Below are positions 4,165 through 12,214 of a stretch of 13,961 nucleotides of DNA, piece by piece (positions within the stretch are counted from its first letter, which is position 1; each line of letters begins with the position of its first letter). The notes below the pieces were generated by a model. It ran no database searches and was not told the origin of the DNA. It was given only the letters and a program-made list of their open reading frames with translations. The translations under genes and the position numbers were made by a program. The stretch spans positions 1-13,961 of the forward strand of contig JAEEHZ010000066.1 in the NCBI GenBank assembly GCA_016281115.1, read 5' to 3'. This DNA comes from Clostridiaceae bacterium. GTDB lineage: Bacteria > Bacillota > Clostridia > Oscillospirales > Acutalibacteraceae.

Positions 4165-6081
4165 TTATTCCTCTTCCTGCTCAAGAGGCGGATATTTTTC
4201 GATGTTTTTGAAGAATACAACCGAAAGCGGCGGCAGTGTTACGGAAATCGACTGCTTCTGTCCGTGAGATTCCATATCTTCACTTTCTATTACGCCTTCG
4301 TTGCGAACGCCGATTCCGCCGAATTCAACTAAATCAGTGTTGAATACCTCCTGATACTTTCCTCTTTCCGGAACACCTATTCTGTAAAAATCACGTCTCA
4401 CGGGCTGGAAGTTGCAAAGCACAACAAGCTCGTTGCCCTCGGCGTCTATTCTGCGGAAAGAGATAACGCTTTGCTGATAGTCGTCGTGGCATATCCACCT
4501 GAAGCCTTCCCAGGAGAAATCCACCTGATACAAAGGTGTGTTTTCAAGGTAGAATTTGTTTATTGCCTTAAAGAAGTCGTTCAACATTCTGTGCTTGTCA
4601 AAGCCCAAAAGATGCCACTCAAGCTGATTATTATAATTCCATTCGTCAAACTGTCCCAGCTCGCTGCCCATAAACGTAAGCTTTTTGCCGGGGTGCGCCA
4701 TCATATATCCGATAAACGCGCGCACACCTGCAAATTTTTGGTCATAGTTACCGGGCATTTTGTTTATAAGCGAGCATTTTCCGTAAACTACTTCATCGTG
4801 CGAGATGGGAAGTATAAAGTTCTCGGAAAACGCATATATTAGCGAGAATGTCAAATTATCGTGATGATACGGTCTGAAAAGCGGGTCAACCGCCATATAT
4901 CTCAATACATCGTTCATCCAACCCATATTCCACTTATAATTGAATCCGAGACCGCCCATGGAAGTAGGCTTGGAAACCATAGGCCAAGATGTAGACTCTT
5001 CGGCTATCATAAGTACATTGGGGTGAAGTCCGAAAAGCGTTTCGTTCAGCTGTCTTATAAAATCAACAGCCTCCAAATGCTCCTTGCCGCCGAAGCAGTT
5101 TGCTTCCCACTCGCCGTCCTTGCGGTTATAGTCAAGGTAAAGCATAGAGGCAACGGCATCCATTCTTATGCCGTCTATGTGGTATTCATCAAGCCAAAAG
5201 TTTGCGCTTGAAATCAAAAAGCTTTTAACTTCATATCTGCTGTAATTGAATACGTATGTTCCCCACTCTTTATGTTCGCCTTTGCGCCAGTCTTCATATT
5301 CATAACAGGCGGTACCGTCAAATCTGGCAAGTCCGTGTCCGTCCTTCGGGAAATGAGCGGGTACCCAGTCGAGTATAACACCTATGCCCGCCTTATGGCA
5401 GGAATCTACAAAATATTTGAAATCATCGGGTGTGCCGTAACGAGATGTTGGGGCGTAATAACCCGTTACCTGATATCCCCATGAGCCGTCAAAAGGATAC
5501 TCAGTAATAGGCATAAACTCTATGTGTGTAAATCCCATTTCTTTAACGTAAGGCACAAGGTCATCGGCAAGCTCACGGTAATTAAAGCTGTCGCCTTCGC
5601 CGAAATTATGCTTTTTCCAGGAGCCTGCGTGTATTTCATAAATGTTAAGAGGCTTATCATAAACAGGAACTCTCGATTCTTGCCATTTGCTGTCGCCCCA
5701 GGAATAATTGTCGATGTCATAAAACTTAGATGCCGTGTTCGGACGTTTTTCGGCATAGAAAGCATACGGATCCGCCTTTAATATTCGATCGCCCCAAGGC
5801 GTCTCTATGCAGTATTTATATACAGAGCCGTTTTGTACAACGTCGGCAATAAAGCATTCCCATATGCCGCATTCATATATTTTGCCCATGGGATTTGCGT
5901 CGTTATCCCCGTCATTAAAGTCACCCACAACAGAAACATATTTGGCATTTGGCGCCCAAACTCTGAATATAACGCCTTGTTTGCCGAACATCTCACCACG
6001 GTGCGCACCCATAAATTTATAAGCGTCGTGACTGTATCCACCTAAAAAGCTTGTTAAATAATCTTTATTTATATCGCTCAT
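4165..6081 (-). CDS. glgB: 1,4-alpha-glucan branching enzyme (GH13)
   Basis: 638 residues, normal for GlgB. It cuts alpha-1,4 glucan chains and rejoins them by alpha-1,6 links during glycogen synthesis. Residues about 30-125 are the N-terminal CBM48-like domain (GVIFRVWAPNAKYVSVVGDFN). The GH13 barrel follows, with region I DWVPAHF (D238, H243), the nucleophile D308 in DGIRMDAVASM, the acid/base E361 in MIAEEST and the stabilising D429 in ISHDEVV. YEIHAGSW near 148-155 and the C-terminal beta domain (SLSVVFFKN-like end) also fit. The ribosome site AAAGGAGAG is about 6 bases before ATG 6081. No other glg genes are adjacent, so it appears as a single gene with its own promoter and terminator. 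Confidence 0.97.
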   Translation of the reverse strand: MSDINKDYLTSFLGGYSHDAYKFMGAHRGEMFGKQGVIFRVWAPNAKYVSVVGDFNDGDNDANPMGKIYECGIWECFIADVVQNGSVYKYCIETPWGDRILKADPYAFYAEKRPNTASKFYDIDNYSWGDSKWQESRVPVYDKPLNIYEIHAGSWKKHNFGEGDSFNYRELADDLVPYVKEMGFTHIEFMPITEYPFDGSWGYQVTGYYAPTSRYGTPDDFKYFVDSCHKAGIGVILDWVPAHFPKDGHGLARFDGTACYEYEDWRKGEHKEWGTYVFNYSRYEVKSFLISSANFWLDEYHIDGIRMDAVASMLYLDYNRKDGEWEANCFGGKEHLEAVDFIRQLNETLFGLHPNVLMIAEESTSWPMVSKPTSMGGLGFNYKWNMGWMNDVLRYMAVDPLFRPYHHDNLTFSLIYAFSENFILPISHDEVVYGKCSLINKMPGNYDQKFAGVRAFIGYMMAHPGKKLTFMGSELGQFDEWNYNNQLEWHLLGFDKHRMLNDFFKAINKFYLENTPLYQVDFSWEGFRWICHDDYQQSVISFRRIDAEGNELVVLCNFQPVRRDFYRIGVPERGKYQEVFNTDLVEFGGIGVRNEGVIESEDMESHGQKQSISVTLPPLSVVFFKNIEKYPPLEQEEE

Positions 6082-6150
6082 ATTAACTCTCCTTTGCTGT
6101 TAGATACTCTCTTATATGTTACAAATTTCCGAATACAAAATCGCATTAAT

Positions 6151-6179
6151 ATATTATCAAATTTTTACCGTTTATGCAA
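6151..6179 (-). promoter_or_regulatory. glgB promoter
   Basis: On the minus strand TTGCAT (6179-6174), a 17-base spacer, and TAATAT (6156-6151) with an extended TG. It lies between the amidase stop and glgB, so glgB need not depend on the amidase transcript. The start would be near 6144, with a leader of about 63 bases. Confidence 0.65.
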
Positions 6180-6236
6180 GCAAAATACAAAAAAATATAA
6201 AATTTTTATGTTTTTGAGAAAAAATATATGTTTTTT

Positions 6237-6983
6237 TCACAAATTATTGTTTTCACAGTATTCAATTATTCCCTTAGCTATGGCTATCGCCATCTTTGTC
6301 TGATATTCCTCGTTCTTTAGATTATTCAGCTCCTCGCCGTTTGACATAAAACCGCACTCGCATATTACGGCAGGCACCTTGGCATTGTACAGCAGATATA
6401 TATTTTTATCGGCAGGCTTTATCTCACGGGTGTTCTCAGGCTGAAGAAGTGAAACGATGCTCTCCTGTATACACTGTGCCAGCTGCGGACTTTCTTCCGT
6501 ATTTTGGGAATAGAATATCTGTGCGCCGCTGTATTTGCTTTGCTCAAATTTGTTTTGATGAATGCTTATCAGGATATTTTCATCCGACGAATTACATATT
6601 TCAAGTCTGTTATGCATATCGGAAATTTTTATCTCTTTTATTCCCTTTGTGCCGCTGTCGCTTATTGAAGTGTCGGTCATTCTTGTCATCGCCGTATTTA
6701 AGCCGAGCGACGTAAGTATGTCATTCAGCTTCAGCGATATTTGAAGATTGATATCCTTTTCCTGAGTGCCGTCGGCTGCAACGGCTCCGCCGTCCTCTCC
6801 TCCGTGACCGGGATCTATTATAAAACAGGGGGAAATATTTTTGTGGTAAATTTTGTCGGCGCTTTTAAAAGCAGAAAGCCCCCCTACAATGATAAGCACT
6901 GATAGTACCGATAAAGTTACAGCAGACAAAAAGTTATTCGATACTGTTTTATTGATTTTTTCCGAATAAAAAACAAAGTTCAT
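6237..6983 (-). CDS. cwlD: N-acetylmuramoyl-L-alanine amidase, CwlD-like
   Basis: 248 residues from ATG 6983, which follows AAAGGTGA by 5 bases; a GTG nine bases further up lies inside that ribosome site and is rejected. An N-terminal membrane anchor spans about residues 16-37. The Amidase_3 domain runs from DPGHGGEDGGA (zinc ligand H60) through E75 in EKDINL and H142 in SIHQNKF to the catalytic glutamate E209 in ICECGFMSN. GTKG, SGAQIFY and the NTREIKPADKNIYLL stretch resemble Bacillus CwlD, which removes the stem peptide when muramic-delta-lactam is made in spore cortex. By inference the cell is, or descends from, a spore former. A general cell-wall amidase remains possible. glgB follows 155 bases later under its own promoter, and no strong terminator separates them. 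Confidence 0.85.
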   Translation of the reverse strand: MNFVFYSEKINKTVSNNFLSAVTLSVLSVLIIVGGLSAFKSADKIYHKNISPCFIIDPGHGGEDGGAVAADGTQEKDINLQISLKLNDILTSLGLNTAMTRMTDTSISDSGTKGIKEIKISDMHNRLEICNSSDENILISIHQNKFEQSKYSGAQIFYSQNTEESPQLAQCIQESIVSLLQPENTREIKPADKNIYLLYNAKVPAVICECGFMSNGEELNNLKNEEYQTKMAIAIAKGIIEYCENNNL

Positions 6984-7076
6984 ATAAATCACCTTTATAA
7001 TTTTATGAAAGCGGCATCAGAAAAATGATTTATGTTAATTTTACAAACATTTGCATAAAAATCACCGTATGTTCAC

Positions 7077-7105
7077 TTGACGTTTTAGTAATTTTATGAT
7101 AGTAT
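7077..7105 (+). promoter_or_regulatory. Promoter of the dockerin protein gene
   Basis: TTGACG (7077-7082), a 17-base spacer, then TAGTAT (7100-7105). The start near 7112 gives a leader of about 43 bases. It excludes the upstream GTG at 7110 as start codon. The element found before the other BspA-type promoters is absent here. Confidence 0.7.
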
Positions 7106-7154
7106 TCAAGTGTGGATATTTGTAATCTTTAATGGTTTAAGGAGGAAGATTATT

Positions 7155-10100
7155 ATGAAAAAAATGACTGCGATATTACTTGCACTTATGATGATTTTAT
7201 CAGCAACCGTAAGCGTAAGCGCAGAAACAGCAAATAATACTTTCGAGACAAGAACCGCTCAAAATGCGGTTTTATCCGATTCCGATTCTGTTTTAAACGA
7301 CGCTTCTCACAAAAAAATCATAACCTACGGCAGAGGCACAATACCTACCGGAGGTGCAAGCGGAACATTGGACGCTCTCACCTGGACGCTTACCGAGCAA
7401 GGCGTGCTTACCGTAAGCGGATCGGGTAATATGAGAAATTTCACTTATAACAGCAGTTTTGGTTGGTCGCCTTACAGAAATGATATTTCTAAAGTGGTCA
7501 TTAATAACGGAGTTACATCGATAGGCAATTATGCTTTTTATAATTGTACCGGCTTAACGTCTGTAACTATACCGAACAGCGTTACATCTATCGGAGAGTG
7601 CGCTTTTAAAAATTGCAACGGTTTGACCTCCGTGGCAATGCCAAACAGCGTTACAACTATCGGTGACGGTATTTTCAGTGATTGCACCGCCATAACTTCC
7701 GTAACATTATCAAGCAGCCTAACATCTATCAGCAAGGAAGCTTTTTATAATTGTACCGAATTAACATCCGTTACAATACCGATGAGCGTTACGTCTATCG
7801 GTGTCAGCGCTTTTGAGGATTGCAGTAAATTAAAAACTTTAAGAATACCGAGCAGCGTTACATCGGTCGGCAGTCGCGCTTTATACAAAGTAGCGGGAAC
7901 AACAAAAACTGTTTTTTATTTTGAACGAAGCGGCAGTTACACAATGGGTAGTTATGTGTTAAATAACAACGACATAGTTGTGGGATACCAGCCTTCTGCC
8001 GTATATAATTACTGCAATAGCAACGGTACGTTGTCGCGGTTTATAAAATACGGTAGCTCATACAGCGTAAAGCTTAACGCGAACGGCGGAGAATGGTCTT
8101 CGGGTATGCCCTCAACTGTGGTCAAAACAGCAGGAACCGATCTTTCTTTGCCTGTGCCTGCAAGTTCAAATTGTGTATTCTTAGGTTGGGCGGAAAGTAC
8201 GTCTAATGATATAGGCGACATAATGTACAATGACACATTATCGGATACTTTGGCAACTGATCTGTACGCTGTTTGGCGCCTTAAAAACTGCACGGTAACA
8301 TATGTTAAGGGAACAGATGATGTAAATAATATGCCGTCGCAAACAGTTTACACAAAAACATACGGTGTACCTCTTGCCATCCCCTCGCAAGAACCCACAA
8401 GAGAAGGCTATATATTTGCCGGTTGGTCGGAAACTGCCAATGCTAAGAAAATAGGTTATCTTGCAGGCGATTATATTACCGAAGAATTCAGCGCCAATGT
8501 GCAATTATATCCCACATGGTCTGCCGTAACACAAAAAGATACTCTGACATTCAAGCTTTTTGACCAAAATCATTACGCACCGTATCATTCGGACTTAATG
8601 CCTATGGTAGCAATGAATTTAGATACAGACGGAACTCCTGTAAACAGAGATACTGACTCTCCCGAAAATGAAAAATACTTTAAGCTTTGGACAGACGACG
8701 CCGACACAAAATCTCCTTATACTGTTTCCTGTTACAATGATACAGGGTCTTTCTTGCTTTTAGATAACGTAACAGGCGATTATTACTTTAACAGCAACAA
8801 TAACAGTGCGTATTTCATTCCTGAGAGAAACCAATACATTGTATTTAGCAATCAAGGCGATATGTTTTTACCGTTAGATACCGAAAATATTGTCGAAGGT
8901 CCCGGTTTTTATTTCGGTATGAGTTTTGAGGGTAATTTCGCCATGCCGATAAACGGTCAGGTACAGTACAATAACAGCTTAAGGCCTATGAAATACTCCT
9001 TTAGCGGAGATGATCTTGTATATGTATACATAGACGGCGTTAAAGTGTTAAACGCCGGCTCAGGAAACAAGACCTCAACATACATTGATTTCTCAACAGG
9101 TAACATTGTAACGATCGGCGATGATGTTATCAGAGCAAAAGGCTCCGGTATCACCGTAAATACAACCTTAAGGGAACGTTACACTCTTGCATATAAAGAG
9201 GCTCACCCCGAATGTACAAACGATAACGACCCCGGTTTGCTCGCATATCTGAGGCAATATTTTGAAGACGGCTCAAACACTTTTAAGGTAAAAACAGAGC
9301 ATACTTTCGCAATGTTCTACGCAGAATCACATGGATTGGGAAGTAATATAAATGTCCGCTTTAACATTCCGTTTATCGGAACGCACGACCTTACAATTGA
9401 CCCCAACGGCGGTAAATATGAGGGATCTTCAAATACAAAAACCATAGCCCTTGAATACACACAAACATATAATCTTGTTGACGCTACTACCGATATTGAT
9501 AAATATGTATTTTCAGGTTGGACAATAACAGGTCCCGGCTCCGAGTATGACCCCGACACCAAAACATTCACGATGGGCTACGGCGACACGACCGCAACAG
9601 CAAAATGGACAGCTGTGCAGCATATGTTGACTGTTAACCCTGCAGGCGGTGTTTGGAACAATAAAACCGGCAACAGCTATATAACTCTTGCATATAATCA
9701 AAGCACAAACATACCCGATCCTACAAGAACGGGATATACATTCTCCGGATGGACAATGACCCCGACAGATAAAGAATCGACACTTGATGGTAAAACGTTC
9801 ACTATGGGTACCGCGAACACATATTTAGACGCTAAGTGGACGCCGATTGATTATAATATAAGATTTGAGCCAAACGGCGGAACATATAAGGGAAGCACAT
9901 CGCCAACTACCGTGACTGTTTCCTTCGGAACAGGCTACGACATAGCAGGTATCGGCAACTATCCTGTTCGCACGGGCTATACCTTTACCGGATGGAAAAT
10001 GACTTACGCCGCAGGTTCAACAGCGAACTATTCACCGTCAGCCGGCAGTGTGAGCGCAGATACTACCACGGCATATTATTCCTCCACCGGCAACAGAACA

Positions 10101-11045
10101 GGCATTACAGCACAAAGCATACTTCTGCCGCCTGAGAAAAACGCAGATATGAAATTATACGATCTCTGCGTTGTGGCAGGAAACACGGCAATCCTTACAG
10201 CACAGTGGAAAATAAACGAACACACGATAACCTACAACGGCGGCGACGGAATATATAACGATAAAAACTCATATGTTGTAGACGTTGTTTATAACCAGCT
10301 TGTAACAATAGATGTAAACAAATTTGAAAACACGGGCTATGTATTTGTCGGATGGAACACAAAAGAGGACGGCTCGGGCAATTTTATTGATGAAAGCTCA
10401 ACTTACAGAATGGGCGACGAAGACCTTGTGCTGTATGCAATGTGGGAAAAAGCAGATTTTTCCATAACATACATCGGCAACGGCGGGCTTGACAAAGACG
10501 GCAAAGATACTGTGGTAATACCGTATACATTGAGTATGCCGGCAGAAATAGCGGATTCCGATACGTTTGAAAGAGAAGGTTACAAATTTATCGGCTGGAG
10601 CAGAGAACAGATAACGAAAGAAATAAATGATAAAAATATTAACGAAATAGACATTTCTTCTTTCTATCAACCAAATGATTTTTATCTCGACGGTGAACCA
10701 CTCACTCTTTACGCTGTTTGGAAAAAGATAGATAACGGCGAATATATGGATATAACCGATACCGAAAAAACAACAGATACAACAGGTCCGAAAGACAGCG
10801 ACACAGCGACAGACGAACCTGTACCTGAAAAGCCGCTTTACGGCGACGTTGACTGCAACGGTAAGGTAACCATGGAAGACGTCGTAGCATTGCAAAAGAT
10901 AATGGCAAAGCTTGCGACGCACGAAGATTACGGCAAAATGTCACGCATTAATTCAGATTGCGTACACGATGACGTAATTAATATGATGGATGTAACAGAA
11001 ATCCAAAAATTCCTTGCAAAGCTGATACCCGATCTTGACCCGTAA
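7155..11045 (+). CDS. Large secreted mosaic protein: LRR, InlB-type repeats, fibro-slime/PA14-like domain, dockerin
   Basis: 1296 residues. ATG 7155 follows AAGGAGGAAG. Residues 1-23 are a signal peptide (cut after VSVSA). A BspA-type head (LTWTLTEQGVLTVSGSGNM) sits at about 76-94. Five 23-residue LRR_5 units (VTSIGxxAFxNCxxLTSVTIP) fill 120-234. Two InlB/Flg_new-type repeats (NANGGEW...LYAVW; TREGYIFAGW...LYPTW) lie at about 303-457. Residues about 461-742 look like a fibro-slime/PA14-like module, with FSGDDLVYVYIDGVKVL and HTFAMFYAESHGLGSNINVRFN as key motifs. Five more InlB-type repeats follow (744-1190), then a Thr/Asp-rich linker and a dockerin at 1230-1296 (GDVDCNGKVTMEDVVALQKI and VINMMDVTEIQKFLAKLI). 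Inference: an exported adhesin or matrix component that docks on a cohesin-bearing scaffold. No catalytic domain is visible. Confidence 0.9.
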   Translation: MKKMTAILLALMMILSATVSVSAETANNTFETRTAQNAVLSDSDSVLNDASHKKIITYGRGTIPTGGASGTLDALTWTLTEQGVLTVSGSGNMRNFTYNSSFGWSPYRNDISKVVINNGVTSIGNYAFYNCTGLTSVTIPNSVTSIGECAFKNCNGLTSVAMPNSVTTIGDGIFSDCTAITSVTLSSSLTSISKEAFYNCTELTSVTIPMSVTSIGVSAFEDCSKLKTLRIPSSVTSVGSRALYKVAGTTKTVFYFERSGSYTMGSYVLNNNDIVVGYQPSAVYNYCNSNGTLSRFIKYGSSYSVKLNANGGEWSSGMPSTVVKTAGTDLSLPVPASSNCVFLGWAESTSNDIGDIMYNDTLSDTLATDLYAVWRLKNCTVTYVKGTDDVNNMPSQTVYTKTYGVPLAIPSQEPTREGYIFAGWSETANAKKIGYLAGDYITEEFSANVQLYPTWSAVTQKDTLTFKLFDQNHYAPYHSDLMPMVAMNLDTDGTPVNRDTDSPENEKYFKLWTDDADTKSPYTVSCYNDTGSFLLLDNVTGDYYFNSNNNSAYFIPERNQYIVFSNQGDMFLPLDTENIVEGPGFYFGMSFEGNFAMPINGQVQYNNSLRPMKYSFSGDDLVYVYIDGVKVLNAGSGNKTSTYIDFSTGNIVTIGDDVIRAKGSGITVNTTLRERYTLAYKEAHPECTNDNDPGLLAYLRQYFEDGSNTFKVKTEHTFAMFYAESHGLGSNINVRFNIPFIGTHDLTIDPNGGKYEGSSNTKTIALEYTQTYNLVDATTDIDKYVFSGWTITGPGSEYDPDTKTFTMGYGDTTATAKWTAVQHMLTVNPAGGVWNNKTGNSYITLAYNQSTNIPDPTRTGYTFSGWTMTPTDKESTLDGKTFTMGTANTYLDAKWTPIDYNIRFEPNGGTYKGSTSPTTVTVSFGTGYDIAGIGNYPVRTGYTFTGWKMTYAAGSTANYSPSAGSVSADTTTAYYSSTGNRTGITAQSILLPPEKNADMKLYDLCVVAGNTAILTAQWKINEHTITYNGGDGIYNDKNSYVVDVVYNQLVTIDVNKFENTGYVFVGWNTKEDGSGNFIDESSTYRMGDEDLVLYAMWEKADFSITYIGNGGLDKDGKDTVVIPYTLSMPAEIADSDTFEREGYKFIGWSREQITKEINDKNINEIDISSFYQPNDFYLDGEPLTLYAVWKKIDNGEYMDITDTEKTTDTTGPKDSDTATDEPVPEKPLYGDVDCNGKVTMEDVVALQKIMAKLATHEDYGKMSRINSDCVHDDVINMMDVTEIQKFLAKLIPDLDP
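7512..7856 (+). repeat. Five 69-bp coding repeats (LRR units)
   Basis: Five in-frame units of 69 bases encode 23-residue LRRs. The recurrent DNA words are GTTACATCTATCGG and ACATCCGTTACAATACCG-like stretches. Units 1 and 2 are the closest pair, so the array probably grew by recent tandem duplication and could vary in copy number between strains. Confidence 0.8.
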
Positions 11046-11067
11046 ATAAAGACATAAAAACTAATAA

Positions 11068-11105
11068 AAAGGTCATTGCCTGATAATTTTCAGGCGATGA
11101 CCTTT
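11068..11105 (+). terminator. Terminator of the dockerin protein gene
   Basis: A 16-bp stem (AAAGGTCATTGCCTGA with TCAGGCGATGACCTTT, one G-T pair) around a 6-base loop, followed by TTTGATTTTG. It begins 22 bases after the stop codon. The A-rich 5' flank lets it act on the minus strand too. Confidence 0.88.
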
Positions 11106-11133
11106 GATTTTGTGATTAATATTCAGTACAAGA

Positions 11134-11161
11134 AAAGCAGGGTTGTTTTCAGCCCTGCTTT
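11134..11161 (-). terminator. Terminator of the XRE gene at 11176
   Basis: A 12-bp stem (AAAGCAGGGTTG with CAGCCCTGCTTT) around TTTT. On the minus strand it is followed by TCTTGT after the TTT of the stem. It begins 14 bases beyond the XRE stop. Confidence 0.8.
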
Positions 11162-11175
11162 CAAATTTATAATAT

Positions 11176-11487
11176 TTACGATTTTTTAAGCCCGTATGCA
11201 AGATAAATTAAATTATCAAGCTGTTCACCATTGAGACCTTTTACTGCTGAGATAAGTTCAGTGACCTTTCCCGGATCAATAGTAGCAGTATCAAAGAATT
11301 CTACAGGTGTAATACCCAAATATTCACAAATGTAAAAAAAATTCTGCATCGATGGATAATTTACACCGTTTTCAATGTTGTTTATATAACCTGCGCTTTG
11401 CCCGATAGACAAACTCATATCTCTTGCGGAAACGCCCTTATTAATTCGTAATGCCGAAAGCCGCCGTGAAAACTCTTGTTTATCCAC
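11176..11487 (-). CDS. XRE-family helix-turn-helix regulator
   Basis: 103 residues from the GTG at 11487. This start is chosen because AAGGTGGTGATT, nearly the full anti-ribosomal sequence, ends just upstream; the frame is open back to an ATG at 11508 that would bury this site inside the gene. Residues about 5-60 form the HTH (FSRRLSALRINKGVSARDMS, then SIGQSAGYINNIENGVNYPS, then MQNFFYICEYLGITPVEFF). The C-terminal tail is short and helical (VTELISAVKGLNGEQLDNLIYLAYGL), the form common in Clostridia small regulators. It is divergent from the SLOG gene and may regulate it; that is inference from position only. Confidence 0.85.
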   Translation of the reverse strand: MDKQEFSRRLSALRINKGVSARDMSLSIGQSAGYINNIENGVNYPSMQNFFYICEYLGITPVEFFDTATIDPGKVTELISAVKGLNGEQLDNLIYLAYGLKKS

Positions 11488-11562
11488 GTCAATCACCACC
11501 TTGTGCATAAAATTTTACTATACACAAAGCTATATTATATTCAGTTGAATCATTAATTACTC

Positions 11563-11591
11563 TTGACACATCTATTTTATTTAGATATAAT
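11563..11591 (+). promoter_or_regulatory. Promoter of the SLOG-family gene
   Basis: TTGACA (11563-11568), a 17-base spacer and TATAAT (11586-11591) are perfect consensus. The predicted start near 11598 leaves a leader of about 128 bases before ATG 11726. Confidence 0.85.
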
Positions 11592-11635
11592 TGTCGCAGG
11601 CGTATGCTTTATTTAGATATGTCGCTGAGTATGCC
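11576..11635 (+). repeat. Imperfect tandem repeat across promoter and leader
   Basis: TTTATTTAGATAT followed by TCGC and GTATGC occurs twice in a row (11576-11607 and 11608-11635), the second copy lacking about four bases. The first copy contains the -10 box. In the RNA, AGGCGTA (near 11599) can pair with TATGCCT (near 11630), so the repeat may act as an operator pair or as a leader hairpin. Confidence 0.6.
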
Positions 11636-11725
11636 TCATAATCTGCTATTTTTCAATCTATCAGGCATTTAATCTTGTACAAACACAAAGTACGCTTAAG
11701 TTATATTTAAAGGAAGTGGTTAATT

Positions 11726-12154
11726 ATGAAAGTTTGTTGTGGTTTCGGACACAGGGAAGTTTGTGATGATATAACCGTACCGTTGGAAACAGCAATATTT
11801 AGTGCCATAAAAGAAGGTTGTGATGTTTTTTTAACAGGTGCAATGGGGCAATTTGACAACCTGTTTTCTTCTGCTGTTCGTAAAGCAAAAGAAACTTATC
11901 CTAAAATTAAGCTTATTTGCGTAAGACCGTATTATTCAAATAGTTTTAACTTAAATAACAACGCTGTTTACGATGATATAATTATTCCCCATGAATTGGC
12001 TAATGTTCATCCAAAAGCTGCAATAAGACCACGCAATCGCTGGATCGTTGATAACAGCGATATTGTTATTACTTACACAAGAAGAGAAACAGGAGGTGCT
12101 TACGAGGCAAAGCGCTATGCTTATGAAAAAGAAAAAATAATAGTTGAATTATAA
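11726..12154 (+). CDS. SLOG-family protein (DUF1273/YpsA-like Rossmann domain)
   Basis: 142 residues, one domain. The N-terminal VCCGFGHREV matches the GxGHR start of the family. FLTGAMGQFDNLFSSAVRKA follows, then KIKLICVRPYY, and the C-terminal RPRNRWIVDNSDIVITYTRR with ETGGAYEAKRYA is the family's signature. SLOG domains are Rossmann-like and related to DprA and LOG proteins; they are thought to bind or process nucleotide-type ligands, and some sit in defence or stress systems. The role of this stand-alone version is not known. The ribosome site AAAGGAAGTGG precedes ATG 11726. It is transcribed divergently from an XRE regulator and ends before a bidirectional terminator. Confidence 0.8.
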   Translation: MKVCCGFGHREVCDDITVPLETAIFSAIKEGCDVFLTGAMGQFDNLFSSAVRKAKETYPKIKLICVRPYYSNSFNLNNNAVYDDIIIPHELANVHPKAAIRPRNRWIVDNSDIVITYTRRETGGAYEAKRYAYEKEKIIVEL

Positions 12155-12162
12155 ACAAAAAC

Positions 12163-12195
12163 CGGGCATATGAGAGTTTGTTTCTCATATGCCCG
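12163..12195. terminator. Bidirectional terminator between the SLOG and EF-G-like genes
   Basis: CGGGCATATGAGA (12163-12175) and TCTCATATGCCCG (12183-12195) form a perfect 13-bp stem around a 7-base loop. AAATTATTTTG lies on one side, and on the other the minus strand reads GGTTTTTGTTT. Suited to both convergent genes. Confidence 0.88.
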
Positions 12196-12214
12196 AAATT
12201 ATTTTGTTATTGAA

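Noticed and set aside
7020..7070. Sporulation sigma-factor promoter for the CwlD-like gene (CATAAAT as -10)
   Set aside because: The partner -35 sequence does not match the sigma-G or sigma-F consensus at an acceptable spacing, so I could not support it.
7110..7154. 15-residue extension of the dockerin protein from a GTG at 7110
   Set aside because: It begins at the predicted transcription start. The ATG at 7155 has AAGGAGG and a clean signal peptide directly after it.
7512..7856. CRISPR-like regular repeats of 69 bases
   Set aside because: The units are continuous, in frame, without spacers, and encode LRR motifs.
10398..10922. 174-codon minus-strand frame inside the dockerin gene
   Set aside because: It is antisense to the InlB-type repeats and dockerin, has no ribosome site, and its product has no recognisable family. 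It is a by-product of the coding strand's composition.
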